NCBI GenBank assembly: GCA_022825195.1
Contig: JAJDYL010000143.1
Coordinates: forward strand, 1 to 33,218
Reading direction: 5' to 3'
DNA length: 33,218 bases
DNA from: Alphaproteobacteria bacterium
GTDB lineage: Bacteria; Pseudomonadota; Alphaproteobacteria; Bin95
Position numbers and translations under genes: made by a program. Of this stretch, positions 7,473-14,791 are shown piece after piece. The notes under the pieces are model-generated. The model was given only the letters and a program-made list of their open reading frames with translations, was not told the origin of the DNA and searched no databases. Position 1 is the first letter of the stretch. The number at the start of each line of letters is the position of its first letter.

Positions 7473-8266
7473 CTGGTCGATCTCGCCTCGATTGCAGGGC
7501 AATCGAAGAACTTCGTCGCGTCTGAGCAGGTCGAAGCCCGATTCACGGCGTCGAAATAGACAATTTGCGTCGGCGCGTCGCCGGGATAGCGCCACATGAA
7601 CGACCGATAGATACCGAATTTGAAATAAACCTGCTGGCCTGGCTTCTTCGTCGGACCGCTCCAGGAATGCCGTGGCTCCGTTTCTCCGTTCACATAAACG
7701 TAAAAGAATCCATCGCGTTCACTCGTCCACCGTGCATGGACCAGGATGTCGTTCCACTTTCCGCGCATTTCACCGTCGGTCAGGATCGGGGTCATCCAAC
7801 CCGATAAACCGCTGGTCTGGTTGTCGACGATATAGCCGCCGTTGCCGTTCTGAAACATCCAGACGGGGTGGCTTCCCTTCTGATGGAATTGGCCAAGCGC
7901 CACCTTGACGGGATAGATGATGGGATAGTCTTCTGGGAGATAGATCGACCAGTGGTACCATCCCTCGCCACCGCTCCAAGAATCGGTGGACAGCATTTCA
8001 TGCCGTTCGCGACCGTTGTCGCAATCGTTCCAACCGGGGCCCCAACTGCAATCGCCAGCGCGTACCTCGAAGCGCAAGGCGTTATCCCCGGCGCGGACGG
8101 GGTGACCGTCGGCCTTGGAAACGACTTGGTAGCCATATCCCTTGAAATTGGCTGGTAGGCTCTTCTTCAGGGACCAGCCTGAGACCGTATCACCGGAAAT
8201 TGTCTGGCAACCGGCAAGGCTGATAGAGAACATCCCGATCAAAAGAACGAAGCAGGCCTGCTTCAT
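7469..8266 (-). CDS. Polysaccharide-lyase-like lipoprotein
   Basis: A 265-residue protein started at the ATG at 8266-8264, with GGGAGG about 10 bases upstream; the longer open frame above it is antisense to the acyl-CoA dehydrogenase. It begins with a lipoprotein signal and lipobox (ISLAGC, Cys20). The mature part has the heparin-lyase-I-like jelly-roll pattern of Pfam Polysacc_lyase: WYHWSIYLPEDYP, GQFHQKGSHPVWMF, and VYFKFGIYRSF near the C terminus. This predicts a membrane-anchored enzyme cleaving a uronate-containing polysaccharide, though the substrate is unknown. Base composition is lower in GC than the neighbours (34 of 60 G+C at 7921-7980), a hint of later acquisition. Its stop overlaps the convergent methyltransferase stop within TTAA. 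Confidence 0.75.
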   Translation of the reverse strand: MKQACFVLLIGMFSISLAGCQTISGDTVSGWSLKKSLPANFKGYGYQVVSKADGHPVRAGDNALRFEVRAGDCSWGPGWNDCDNGRERHEMLSTDSWSGGEGWYHWSIYLPEDYPIIYPVKVALGQFHQKGSHPVWMFQNGNGGYIVDNQTSGLSGWMTPILTDGEMRGKWNDILVHARWTSERDGFFYVYVNGETEPRHSWSGPTKKPGQQVYFKFGIYRSFMWRYPGDAPTQIVYFDAVNRASTCSDATKFFDCPAIEARSTS

Positions 8267-8316
8267 CGATGCTGCCTCCCGGCAAGCGGCAACCGTACCG
8301 GAAGCATACGCTTCCG

Positions 8317-9480
8317 TCAGTGCCGCGCATATTGCACTGCCGCGCGGCCGACGGTCTCCCGCGCGATCACCATCTTGGAGATCTGCGCCGTGCCGTCGCC
8401 GATTTCGAGGCCCATCACATCGCGCAGGCGCTGCTGGTGCGGCAGGTCGCGGCTGTAGCCGAGATGGCCGTGGGTCAGCAGGCACTGGTGGATGGTGTCC
8501 ACCGCGAGCTTGGGCGCCCACCATTTGCACATCGCCGCCTCCTTGGTGTGCGGCATCCCCCGGTCGCGCAGCCAGAGCGTACGGTAGCAGAGCAGGCGGC
8601 AGCCCTCCACCTGGGTGTCGTATTCGGCCAGCGGGAAGGTGACGCCCTGGAACTCGGCGATCGGGCGCCCGAACGCCTCGCGCTCCAGCGTGTAGGGCCA
8701 GGTCTCGTCCAGCGAGGCGCGCGCCGGGCCCAGGCATTGCAGGCCGATCAGGGTTCGCGAATAGTCGAAGCCCTGCATTGTCTGCGTGAAGCCGGCGCCC
8801 TCCTCGCCGACGCGGTTGCGGTCCGGCACGCGCACGCCGTCGAACCAGATCGAGCCGCGCCCGACCGCGAGCGAGCCCAGATCGTCATAGGCCGAGCGCG
8901 AGACGCCGGGCGCGTCGAGGTCGACCAGGAAGGCGGTCACGCCGCGCGCGCCGGGGCGGTCCGGGTCGGTGCGCGCCATCGCGAGCACGCTGTCGGCATG
9001 GGCCGCCATGGAGATCGAGGCCTTCTCGCCGTCGATCACCCAGTCGTCCCCGTCGCGCCGGGCGCGCAGTTGCAGGTTGGCGGCGTCCGACCCCCCGCGC
9101 GGCTCGGTGAGGCCCAGCGCAATCGTCTCGCGGCCCTCGGCGATGGCCGGCAGCCGCGCCGCGGCCAGCGCCTCGTCGCCGTGGCGGGCGAGAATGTCGG
9201 CGCTAAGCGAGGAGAGCAGCGGCACGTAGCTCACATTGAGGTCGCCATAGGCGATCTCCTCGATCAGCAGGCCGGCGGTCACGCCGTCGAGGCCCATGCC
9301 TCCGTAGCGTTCCGGCAGCGAGGGCGCGATGAGGCCGAGCCGGCCCATCTCGCGGATGAGCTCGGCGCCCATCGCGGCTTCGTCCTCGCGCTTGCGGTAG
9401 CCGGGCCGCAGCACTTCGCGGGCGAAGCGGCCGGCGGCTTCCTTGAGGGCGGTCTGGTCTTCGGTCAGTCCGAACTGCAT
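8317..9480 (-). CDS. Acyl-CoA dehydrogenase family protein with Asp at the usual catalytic Glu
   Basis: A 387-residue FAD-dependent acyl-CoA dehydrogenase. The N-terminal helical part starts [20 protein letters not shown]. The middle domain has LGLTEPRGGSDAANLQL and DWVIDGEKASISM. The C-terminal part has YSRTLIGLQCLG, AFGRPIAEFQGV and finally GLEIGDGTAQISKMVIARE. In medium- and short-chain enzymes the catalytic base is the Glu of the EGT segment. Here that position is Asp362 (GDGT), a variant known among cyclohexanecarboxyl-CoA-type dehydrogenases and some related enzymes, so a cyclic or unusual acyl-CoA substrate is possible but unproven. Its start overlaps the end of the EamA permease gene by 16 bases, indicating translational coupling. 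Confidence 0.9.
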   Translation of the reverse strand: MQFGLTEDQTALKEAAGRFAREVLRPGYRKREDEAAMGAELIREMGRLGLIAPSLPERYGGMGLDGVTAGLLIEEIAYGDLNVSYVPLLSSLSADILARHGDEALAAARLPAIAEGRETIALGLTEPRGGSDAANLQLRARRDGDDWVIDGEKASISMAAHADSVLAMARTDPDRPGARGVTAFLVDLDAPGVSRSAYDDLGSLAVGRGSIWFDGVRVPDRNRVGEEGAGFTQTMQGFDYSRTLIGLQCLGPARASLDETWPYTLEREAFGRPIAEFQGVTFPLAEYDTQVEGCRLLCYRTLWLRDRGMPHTKEAAMCKWWAPKLAVDTIHQCLLTHGHLGYSRDLPHQQRLRDVMGLEIGDGTAQISKMVIARETVGRAAVQYARH

Positions 9481-10346
9481 GGCGCGCTTCGCTCCCGGTG
9501 CCGGATATAAAGGCCGCTGGCTATGATGATGGCCGCCGCCGCCAGGGTCCAGCTATCGGGGAAGAACCCGAACACTGCCAGCCCGAGCGCGATCGACCAG
9601 ACAAATTCTATGTACATGAAAGGCGCTACCAGGCCCGCCGGAGCGGTTTCGTAGGCGCGGATGAGGACGTATTGGCCGACGGCGCCGAAGAGCGCGGGGA
9701 GCGCCAGCAGCCCCCAGCCGGCGAGGTCCGGCTGGCGCCAGAAGAACGGCGCGACGGCCGAGGTCGCCACGGCGCCGGCCAGCGCGGCGTAGAAGAGGGC
9801 GGCCGGCGCGGGCGCGGCATGGCGGAGCGCGCGCGTCGCCACCTGGTAGAGCGCGTAGAACAGCGCCATGCCGAGCGCCAGCAGCACGCCCGCATTCGCG
9901 GTCAGCCCATCGGGCCCGGCCGCCATCGCAACCGCTCCGAAGCCCACGAGCGCCGCCGCCCAGCGCCTGGCGCCGACGCGCTCGCCCAGCCAGAGGACGG
10001 CGAGTGCCATGGTGAACAGCGGCGCCACGAAGGTGATGACCGTCATCTCCGGCAGCGCCAGCAGCTCCAGCGCCGCGAAGGAGCAGGCGGTCGAGGCCAC
10101 GAGGAAGCCGCCGCGCAATGTCTGCAGCGCCGGGCGTTCGGTGCGGAAGAGCGCGCCCAGCCGGTGCGGCATCAGCAGGACGAGCGCCGCCAGATGCAGG
10201 GTGAAGCGCGCCCAGACGACCTGCACCGCCGGATAGCCCGCCTCCGTGCCGGCCTTGGCGGCGGCCTGCATGCACACGAAACAGGCCCCGGCCAGCACCG
10301 CGAAGCCGATGCCGCGCAGCGCCGGGGCGGGCGCCGCCGGCGTCAC
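9465..10346 (-). CDS. EamA/DMT-family membrane transporter
   Basis: About 293 residues, starting with GTG at 10346-10344, which shares four bases (GTGA) with the stop of the upstream flavoprotein gene. The longer open frame upstream is out-of-frame coding of that flavoprotein. The protein has about ten hydrophobic segments arranged as two repeated halves: [20 protein letters not shown] at the start, [20 protein letters not shown] as the first EamA repeat end, and [20 protein letters not shown] as the second. It is a drug/metabolite transporter superfamily exporter or permease of the inner membrane. Overlap at both ends places it in a tight operon between an FAD oxidoreductase and an acyl-CoA dehydrogenase, but the substrate is unknown. 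Confidence 0.85.
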   Translation of the reverse strand: MTPAAPAPALRGIGFAVLAGACFVCMQAAAKAGTEAGYPAVQVVWARFTLHLAALVLLMPHRLGALFRTERPALQTLRGGFLVASTACSFAALELLALPEMTVITFVAPLFTMALAVLWLGERVGARRWAAALVGFGAVAMAAGPDGLTANAGVLLALGMALFYALYQVATRALRHAAPAPAALFYAALAGAVATSAVAPFFWRQPDLAGWGLLALPALFGAVGQYVLIRAYETAPAGLVAPFMYIEFVWSIALGLAVFGFFPDSWTLAAAAIIIASGLYIRHRERSAPCSSD

Positions 10347-11452
10347 GGCGCTCCGGCCAGGCGGGCCACCTCGTCGGCGATGGCGGGCGACGCGGTGAGG
10401 CCCGGAGACTCGATGCCGAACAGGTTGACGAGGCCCGGAACCCCGTGCGTTTCCGGCCCCTGGAGCAGGAAGTCCGGCTGCGGCTCGCCGGGGCCGTGGA
10501 TCTTCGGCCGGATGCCCGAATAGGCCGGTTGCAGCGCGCCGTCGGCAAGCCCCGGATAGTAGCGCCGGACGGCGTCGTAGAAACGCTCGGCGCGGGCCGG
10601 GTCCACGTCGTATTCCGGCGCCTCCAGCCATTCCAGGTCCGGGCCGAACTTGCATTGCCCGGCCAGATCGAGCGTCACATGCACCCCCAGCACCGAGGCC
10701 TCCGGCATGGGATAGACGAGGCGGCGGAAGGGCTGGCGGCCGGCGACGGCGAAATAGTTGCCCTTGGCGAACCGGGCCTTCGGGATGTGCCGCGCGTCCA
10801 GCCCCTCGATCCCGTGCGCGACGGCGGGCGCGGCCAGACCGGCGCTGTTGACCACGAGCCCGGCCGCGAGCGTCATCGGCTCCGCGCCGCCCACCTCCAG
10901 CTCGACGCCGTCCTCCAGCGCGCGGCCGCGCGCGACCGGCGCGTGGAAGGCGATCATCGCGCCCGCCTCCTCCGCGTCGCCCTGGAAGGCCAGCATCAGC
11001 GCGTGGCTGTCGATGATGCCGGTGGAGGGCGAGAGCAGCCCGGCCTCGGCGTGCACGGCGGGCTCCAGCGCGCGCACCTCCGCGCCGGTCAGCAGCTCCA
11101 GGTCGGGCACGCCGTTGGCGGCCGCGCGCGCCTTGAGCGCCTCCAGTTCCGGGATGCGGCTCTCGTCGCCGGCGACGATCAGCTTGCCGATCCGCTTGTG
11201 CGGCAGGCCGCGCTCGGCGCAGTAGCCGTAGAGGAAATGCTTGCCCTCGACGCAGGCCCGCGCCTTGAAGCTGCCGGCGGGGTAGTAGATGCCGGCATGG
11301 ATGACCTCGCTGTTGCGCGAGCTGGTCTCGGTGCCGATGGCCTCGGCGGCCTCCAGCACCACCACCTCCAGCCCGGCCATGGCGAGGCGGCGCGCGCAGG
11401 CGAGCCCGACCGCGCCCGCGCCGATGACGACGCATTCCACCCTCTCCGCCAT
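10343..11452 (-). CDS. FAD-dependent oxidoreductase, L-2-hydroxyglutarate oxidase-like
   Basis: A 369-residue member of the DAO/glycerol-3-phosphate-oxidase fold family. The FAD-binding GAGAVG is at residues 11-16, followed by the diagnostic [17 protein letters not shown] segment seen in L-2-hydroxyglutarate dehydrogenases and oxidases (LhgO type). A C-terminal YSGIRPKI and the [18 protein letters not shown] segment contact FAD in this family. It probably oxidises a 2-hydroxy acid to the 2-oxo acid, with L-2-hydroxyglutarate being only the best-known substrate. It is the first gene of a tight minus-strand operon with the EamA permease and acyl-CoA dehydrogenase, and it faces a divergent DUF3179 gene across a 120-base region containing a perfect palindrome. 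Confidence 0.85.
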   Translation of the reverse strand: MAERVECVVIGAGAVGLACARRLAMAGLEVVVLEAAEAIGTETSSRNSEVIHAGIYYPAGSFKARACVEGKHFLYGYCAERGLPHKRIGKLIVAGDESRIPELEALKARAAANGVPDLELLTGAEVRALEPAVHAEAGLLSPSTGIIDSHALMLAFQGDAEEAGAMIAFHAPVARGRALEDGVELEVGGAEPMTLAAGLVVNSAGLAAPAVAHGIEGLDARHIPKARFAKGNYFAVAGRQPFRRLVYPMPEASVLGVHVTLDLAGQCKFGPDLEWLEAPEYDVDPARAERFYDAVRRYYPGLADGALQPAYSGIRPKIHGPGEPQPDFLLQGPETHGVPGLVNLFGIESPGLTASPAIADEVARLAGAP

Positions 11453-11480
11453 GCCCGCCGGCGCCTCCCCACGGCTTCCA

Positions 11481-11498
11481 GGTCACCGTTATGTGACC
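11481..11498. promoter_or_regulatory. Perfect 6-6-6 palindrome in a divergent promoter region
   Basis: The sequence is GGTCAC-CGTTAT-GTGACC, two exact 6-base inverted half-sites around a 6-base spacer. It lies in the 120-base gap between the divergent flavoprotein gene (start 11452) and DUF3179 gene (start 11573). Its position and symmetry fit the binding site of a dimeric regulator. No regulator gene is adjacent, so the factor is unknown. Confidence 0.45.
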
Positions 11499-11572
11499 GC
11501 TTGTAGCCTTGGCGCGCGGGGGAGGAAACGCCATAGTCGCCGCAGCCGTCCCGCAAGCAAGGCTGCCGACCC

Positions 11573-12613
11573 ATGCGCTTCATCGCCGGCCTCGTCCTCC
11601 TCGCCCTCGCAGCCGCGCCTGCAATCGCCGCCGCCGATACGGGCCCCGGCCAAGCCTGGCGCAAGGCCTGGCCCAAAACGGATTTCAGCCGCCATTCGGT
11701 GCCCTTCGAGGAGATCGCGTCCGGCGGCGTCGCGCGCGACCAGATCCCGCCGATCGACGATCCGGTATTCGTCTCCGTGGCGGAGGCGGAGAAGCTGATC
11801 GCGCCGACCGAGCCGGTGATTTCGCTGGCCGTCGGCGGCGAGCGCCGCGCCTATCCGCTGGCGGTGCTGATCTGGCACGAGATCGTGAACGACACCATCG
11901 CCGGCCGGCCCGTGGCGGTCACCTACTGCCCGCTCTGCGACGCGGCGCTGGTGTTCGACCGGCGGGTCGCGGGCCGGGTGCTCGATTTCGGCACGACGGG
12001 CCTGCTGCGCTTCTCCGACCTCGTGATGTGGGACCGGCAGACGGAAAGCTGGTGGCAGCAATTCCTCGGCGAGGCGATGGTGGGCGAGCTGACGGGCGAG
12101 CGGCTCGCCATGCTGCCCTCGCGCGTCGAGAGCTTCGAGCGCTTCGCCGCCGCCGCGCCGGACGGCACGGTGCTGATGCCGAACGACCCGGCCCTGCGCA
12201 GCTACGGCTCCAACCCCTATGCCGGCTATGACGGCGCGCACTGGCCCTTCCTCTACCGGGGCGAATACGGGCTGGCGGCGGTGCCGCCGCTGGCGCGCGT
12301 CGCGATGGTCGGCAGGCAGGCCTGGACGCTGGACCTGCTGAAGGAAAAGAAGCGCATCGAGGCGGGCGACCTCGTGATCGAATGGGCGCCCGGCCAGAAC
12401 TCGGCGCTCGACCAGGGGGTGATCCGCGAGGGCCGGGACATCGGCAATGTCACCGTGCAGCGCCGCGCCGCCGGCGGCGGGCTGGTGGATGCGGTCCACG
12501 ACGTGACCTTCGCCTTCGCCTTCCTCGCCTTCGTGCCGGACGGCACCATCCACACCGTCTGCGGCCCGCATGTGAAGCCGGAAACCCTGCCGGAGAACCT
12601 CGCCTGCGGGTAG
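11573..12613 (+). CDS. Exported DUF3179 domain protein
   Basis: A 346-residue protein with a cleavable signal peptide (FIAGLVLLALAAAPAIAAA) followed by a DUF3179 domain. The hallmark TYCPLCDAALVFDR is at residues 117-130, with two cysteines spaced CxxC (119 and 122). LIWHEIVNDTI precedes it, and GTTGLLRFSDLVMWDR and WWQQFLGEA follow. The family is periplasmic or extracellular with no proven activity. The conserved Cys pair may bind metal or heme, or be redox-active, which is inference. It stands alone on the plus strand, divergent from the 2-hydroxyacid-oxidase operon. Confidence 0.85.
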   Translation: MRFIAGLVLLALAAAPAIAAADTGPGQAWRKAWPKTDFSRHSVPFEEIASGGVARDQIPPIDDPVFVSVAEAEKLIAPTEPVISLAVGGERRAYPLAVLIWHEIVNDTIAGRPVAVTYCPLCDAALVFDRRVAGRVLDFGTTGLLRFSDLVMWDRQTESWWQQFLGEAMVGELTGERLAMLPSRVESFERFAAAAPDGTVLMPNDPALRSYGSNPYAGYDGAHWPFLYRGEYGLAAVPPLARVAMVGRQAWTLDLLKEKKRIEAGDLVIEWAPGQNSALDQGVIREGRDIGNVTVQRRAAGGGLVDAVHDVTFAFAFLAFVPDGTIHTVCGPHVKPETLPENLACG

Positions 12614-12692
12614 CGGCCGGTGGCTGGTGGCTAGTGGCTAGAGTTCCGGCCGGCCTGCTGTCCACCATTCGCTAATCACCGGCCACTGACCC
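12614..12692. repeat. Short repeat-rich spacer: three GTGGCT copies and a distant inverted repeat
   Basis: Just after the DUF3179 stop, 12620-12641 holds GGTGGCT-GGTGGCT-A-GTGGCT-AG, three near-tandem copies of GTGGCT. GGCCGGTG at 12615-12622 is inverted as CACCGGCC about 55 bases later. No T-rich run follows, so it is not a convincing intrinsic terminator. No gene was found here. Confidence 0.5.
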
Positions 12693-12724
12693 TTGACAGG
12701 CGTCTATATGTTCGCTATATATTC
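12693..12724 (+). promoter_or_regulatory. Strong sigma70-type promoter overlapped by a LexA-like box
   Basis: TTGACA at 12693-12698, a 17-base spacer, then TATATA at 12716-12721. Both hexamers and the spacing are close to the bacterial housekeeping consensus, and this AT-rich patch stands out from the GC-rich flanks. Overlapping the spacer and -10 is GTTCGCTATATATTC (12710-12724). This matches the alphaproteobacterial LexA site GTTC-N7-GTTC at all but one base (ATTC). Repression by LexA is therefore possible but unproven. The next good gene start is about 265 bases downstream (12989). Confidence 0.55.
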
Positions 12725-12988
12725 CATCTTGATAAGAAAACAGGCCGAGGGAGCCATGACCTGGACCTGAACCACTCGCGGCGGCAGCACGGGGCCGCGC
12801 TCGATCTGCACGAATCCGAACCCGGATGGCCGATAGCCGCTGCAAGGCGGCGGGGCGGGGGGCGCAACAGACGGGAGAGGTGCGCGCGCGTTGCGGAGGT
12901 GGTTGCCGTCGAATTCGGCGGAAAATGGCGGTTTGTCGCATTCGACATCGGTGAAAAGGGCGGCGTCGCCGGGAGAGGAGGAGGCGCG
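12725..12988 (+). other. Long leader with a four-codon ORF, no recognised gene
   Basis: Between the promoter and the helix-turn-helix gene lie about 265 bases. An ATG at 12756-12758, preceded by GAGGGAG, encodes only Met-Thr-Trp-Thr before TGA. The plus frame of the downstream gene is open upstream to about this point and includes a protein-like stretch (GTG at 12899, EFGGKWRFVAFDIGEKG), so a longer N-terminus cannot be fully excluded. Otherwise the stretch is GC-rich and holds no recognised RNA or gene. It may be a decayed gene remnant or an untranslated leader. Confidence 0.3.
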
Positions 12989-13423
12989 ATGACGGACGGA
13001 GCGGCGGAGGCGCCGGCAGGCGGGCTGCCGGCGCGGCGGCGGGGCCGGGCTGTGAGCGAAGACCTGCGGGGCCCGGTGGTGGCGGCCGTGCTGTACGAGG
13101 GCATGAGCATAGCCGCCGCGGCGCGGCGGTTCGGTCTGGCGCCGAGCACCGCCGGCGTCTGGGTGAGGCGCTTTCGCGAGCGCGGCCATCTGCGCCCCGA
13201 CAGGCGGGGCGGCAGCGTCTCGCGGATCGGGCGGGAGCGGGGCCGGATCCTCCGCATTCTGGAAGCGCAGCCGGATATCTCCATGTACGGGCTGCGCGAC
13301 GCGCTCGCCGCCGAGGGCGCGGCGTTCAGCGCGATCGGGGTGCAGCGCTTCCTGAAACGCCACGGCCTGGACCGCGAGAGCCGCCTCGGGAACCGGCGCG
13401 GGCGGGGGAGGGGGCGGAAATAG
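12989..13423 (+). CDS. Orphan IS630-type helix-turn-helix protein
   Basis: A 144-residue protein started at the ATG at 12989, with an ideal AGGAGG seven bases upstream. Residues about 22-110 match the N-terminal DNA-binding half (OrfA-type) of IS630 transposases: AVSEDLRGPVVAAVLYEGMS, then AAARRFGLAPSTAGVWVRRFRERG (the helix-turn-helix), then a second module ending in VQRFLKRHGLDRES. It then stops after a strongly basic tail (NRRGRGRGRK). No DDE catalytic half follows in any frame. It may be a leftover of a two-ORF insertion sequence or a captured DNA-binding protein. The strong promoter and ribosome site suggest it is expressed. The IS630 tail at the left window edge is a separate copy. Confidence 0.7.
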   Translation: MTDGAAEAPAGGLPARRRGRAVSEDLRGPVVAAVLYEGMSIAAAARRFGLAPSTAGVWVRRFRERGHLRPDRRGGSVSRIGRERGRILRILEAQPDISMYGLRDALAAEGAAFSAIGVQRFLKRHGLDRESRLGNRRGRGRGRK

Positions 13424-13462
13424 CCGCGCGGCGGGGCGGTGGATGGGGGCAGGCCCGCCCGC

Positions 13463-13642
13463 TTACGAGCGGCCGGGTTCTTCCGGGGCCTCGAACATCT
13501 CTTCGACTGTGGCGAAGCGCACCCTGCCGGCCTTCACGATTTCATCGGCCTCGGCCATGGCCGCGCGGGTCTCGGCGTTGGGCACCTTCTGCTTCGGGCT
13601 GCTGTCGGCCCCGGCGTGCGGCATGGCGCTTCGCTCGGTCAT
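13463..13642 (-). CDS. RelB/DinJ-type antitoxin C-terminal half, stand-alone 59-residue gene
   Basis: A 59-residue frame from ATG (13642-13640), with GGAG seven bases upstream, to TAA. Its middle and end, VPNAETRAAMAEADEI followed by VRFATVEEMFEAPEE, correspond to the toxin-binding C-terminal segment of RelB/DinJ antitoxins (typically VPNxETRxAMxEA...F.S.EEMF..L). The N-terminal ribbon-helix-helix DNA-binding half is absent, replaced by about 18 polar residues. No RelE/YafQ-type toxin gene is beside it. It could be a decayed antitoxin or a functional anti-toxin peptide that does not repress its own promoter. It is the last member of the co-directional minus-strand string in this island. Confidence 0.55.
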   Translation of the reverse strand: MTERSAMPHAGADSSPKQKVPNAETRAAMAEADEIVKAGRVRFATVEEMFEAPEEPGRS

Positions 13643-13808
13643 GGCTGACTCCGGTGTCTTGGACAGGAATGGAGGTATGGTTGGTGTGCGGCGCAGTCAA
13701 CAGCCGAGAGAGGTTCGGGTCCGCCTATTCCTTGGACGGGAGTGCCCGGTGAAGTTTCGATATTTCATTCCGGTTGTCTGCCGGTGGGCATAGTTCGATG
13801 ATTTCGTT

Positions 13809-14765
13809 CTAATAATCAATACCCTCGACAATAGGTCCAAAGACTTCACGATGATGCCATTTCAGGGATTTAAAATTCGGGTAATCTTCCGTTCTTTGGG
13901 GAAGATAGATCGGGAGTTGTGAAAATCGCCTCAAGTATCTGTCTACACCGGACCCGGTCGCCGCAGATGCCACTACAATGGTGTATTTTGGTGAAAGCGT
14001 GAATGCACCAGCGTCGAACAGGCGATGGTGCAGAGCACAGAGTGCAAGCCCGTTGCTAATCTTGTCGCGGTCGTGGCCACCAGCCTTGTGCCATCGAATG
14101 TGGGCGGCGTCCAGTGCTACGGTCGCGCCCCGCAGGCGGATGGAAAATTCGCAAACTGCGCACCGGTCGCCATATGCATCCAAAACCGACCTTGAAAACG
14201 CCGGATTACGGGGTCTCCGCCGGACATGCTGGAATTGTAGTTCGGCTTCCGGTTCATCCATAAATCCTGTATCTACGATAGTTGTGTTCAGAAAACTGGA
14301 ATCGATCCCGACAGCGCGCAACACATCGTCATGGAGAGATTCTGGGAAATGAGCTTCGACCAGAGAATAGGCAATGTCGAGCGCCATCGCTTTGTTCTTT
14401 CGGAACGCCGAAAATATTTCAGAAGACAACCCACCTTGCGCCCCTTCCCGGCGCAGAGAGGAGATATGGGCATGGCCGCTTGCGGTTTGGGTAATGCGGC
14501 CCGCTTCCGGGATATCCCACACGCCGTCGTTGCGCAGGTGCCAGAACGGTAAATCTGGATTCACGCCTTTACGGGGAGGTCCGAAGCGGCGCAGCAGGAT
14601 TCCCAACTCTTGGGCAACCATATCGTAGGGCGCCAACCGAGCTTCGTTCCTGAGGCAGCGCCCTATCGCCCACAACGCCAACAACGGCTTATTCGGAGCC
14701 CGCCATCCCTTGGTGTGCCACACCTTGAGATGGGCGAAGACATTGCGTAGCTCGTCAGGCGTCAT
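13809..14765 (-). CDS. SBD-HNH endonuclease, phosphorothioate-DNA-dependent (type IV) restriction enzyme
   Basis: A 318-residue protein with two domains. The N-terminal part (about 1-150) has WRAPNKPLLALWAIGRCLR, LRRFGPPRK and PFWHLRNDGVWDI (residues 73-85), the pattern of the sulfur-binding domain of ScoMcrA-type enzymes that recognise phosphorothioated DNA. The C-terminal part is an HNH nuclease: CAVC at 202-205, DAAHI at 219-223, then SNGLALCALHHRLFDAG with Asn238 and His246-247, and a late LKWHHREVF. The family cleaves near phosphorothioate or methylated sites in incoming DNA. No dnd or ssp modification genes lie in this window, consistent with a stand-alone defence enzyme. GC is lower than in the core genes. 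The start has a weak ribosome site. Confidence 0.85.
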   Translation of the reverse strand: MTPDELRNVFAHLKVWHTKGWRAPNKPLLALWAIGRCLRNEARLAPYDMVAQELGILLRRFGPPRKGVNPDLPFWHLRNDGVWDIPEAGRITQTASGHAHISSLRREGAQGGLSSEIFSAFRKNKAMALDIAYSLVEAHFPESLHDDVLRAVGIDSSFLNTTIVDTGFMDEPEAELQFQHVRRRPRNPAFSRSVLDAYGDRCAVCEFSIRLRGATVALDAAHIRWHKAGGHDRDKISNGLALCALHHRLFDAGAFTLSPKYTIVVASAATGSGVDRYLRRFSQLPIYLPQRTEDYPNFKSLKWHHREVFGPIVEGIDY

Positions 14766-14791
14766 GGCGGGTATTCTACAGCCCCGACCGC

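Noticed and set aside
12615..12685. Intrinsic terminator after the DUF3179 gene
   Set aside because: The inverted repeat arms are about 55 bases apart and no T-rich run follows.
13439..13793. Two plus-strand frames opposite the RelB-like gene
   Set aside because: They lack ribosome sites and known motifs, while the minus strand encodes a recognisable antitoxin segment.
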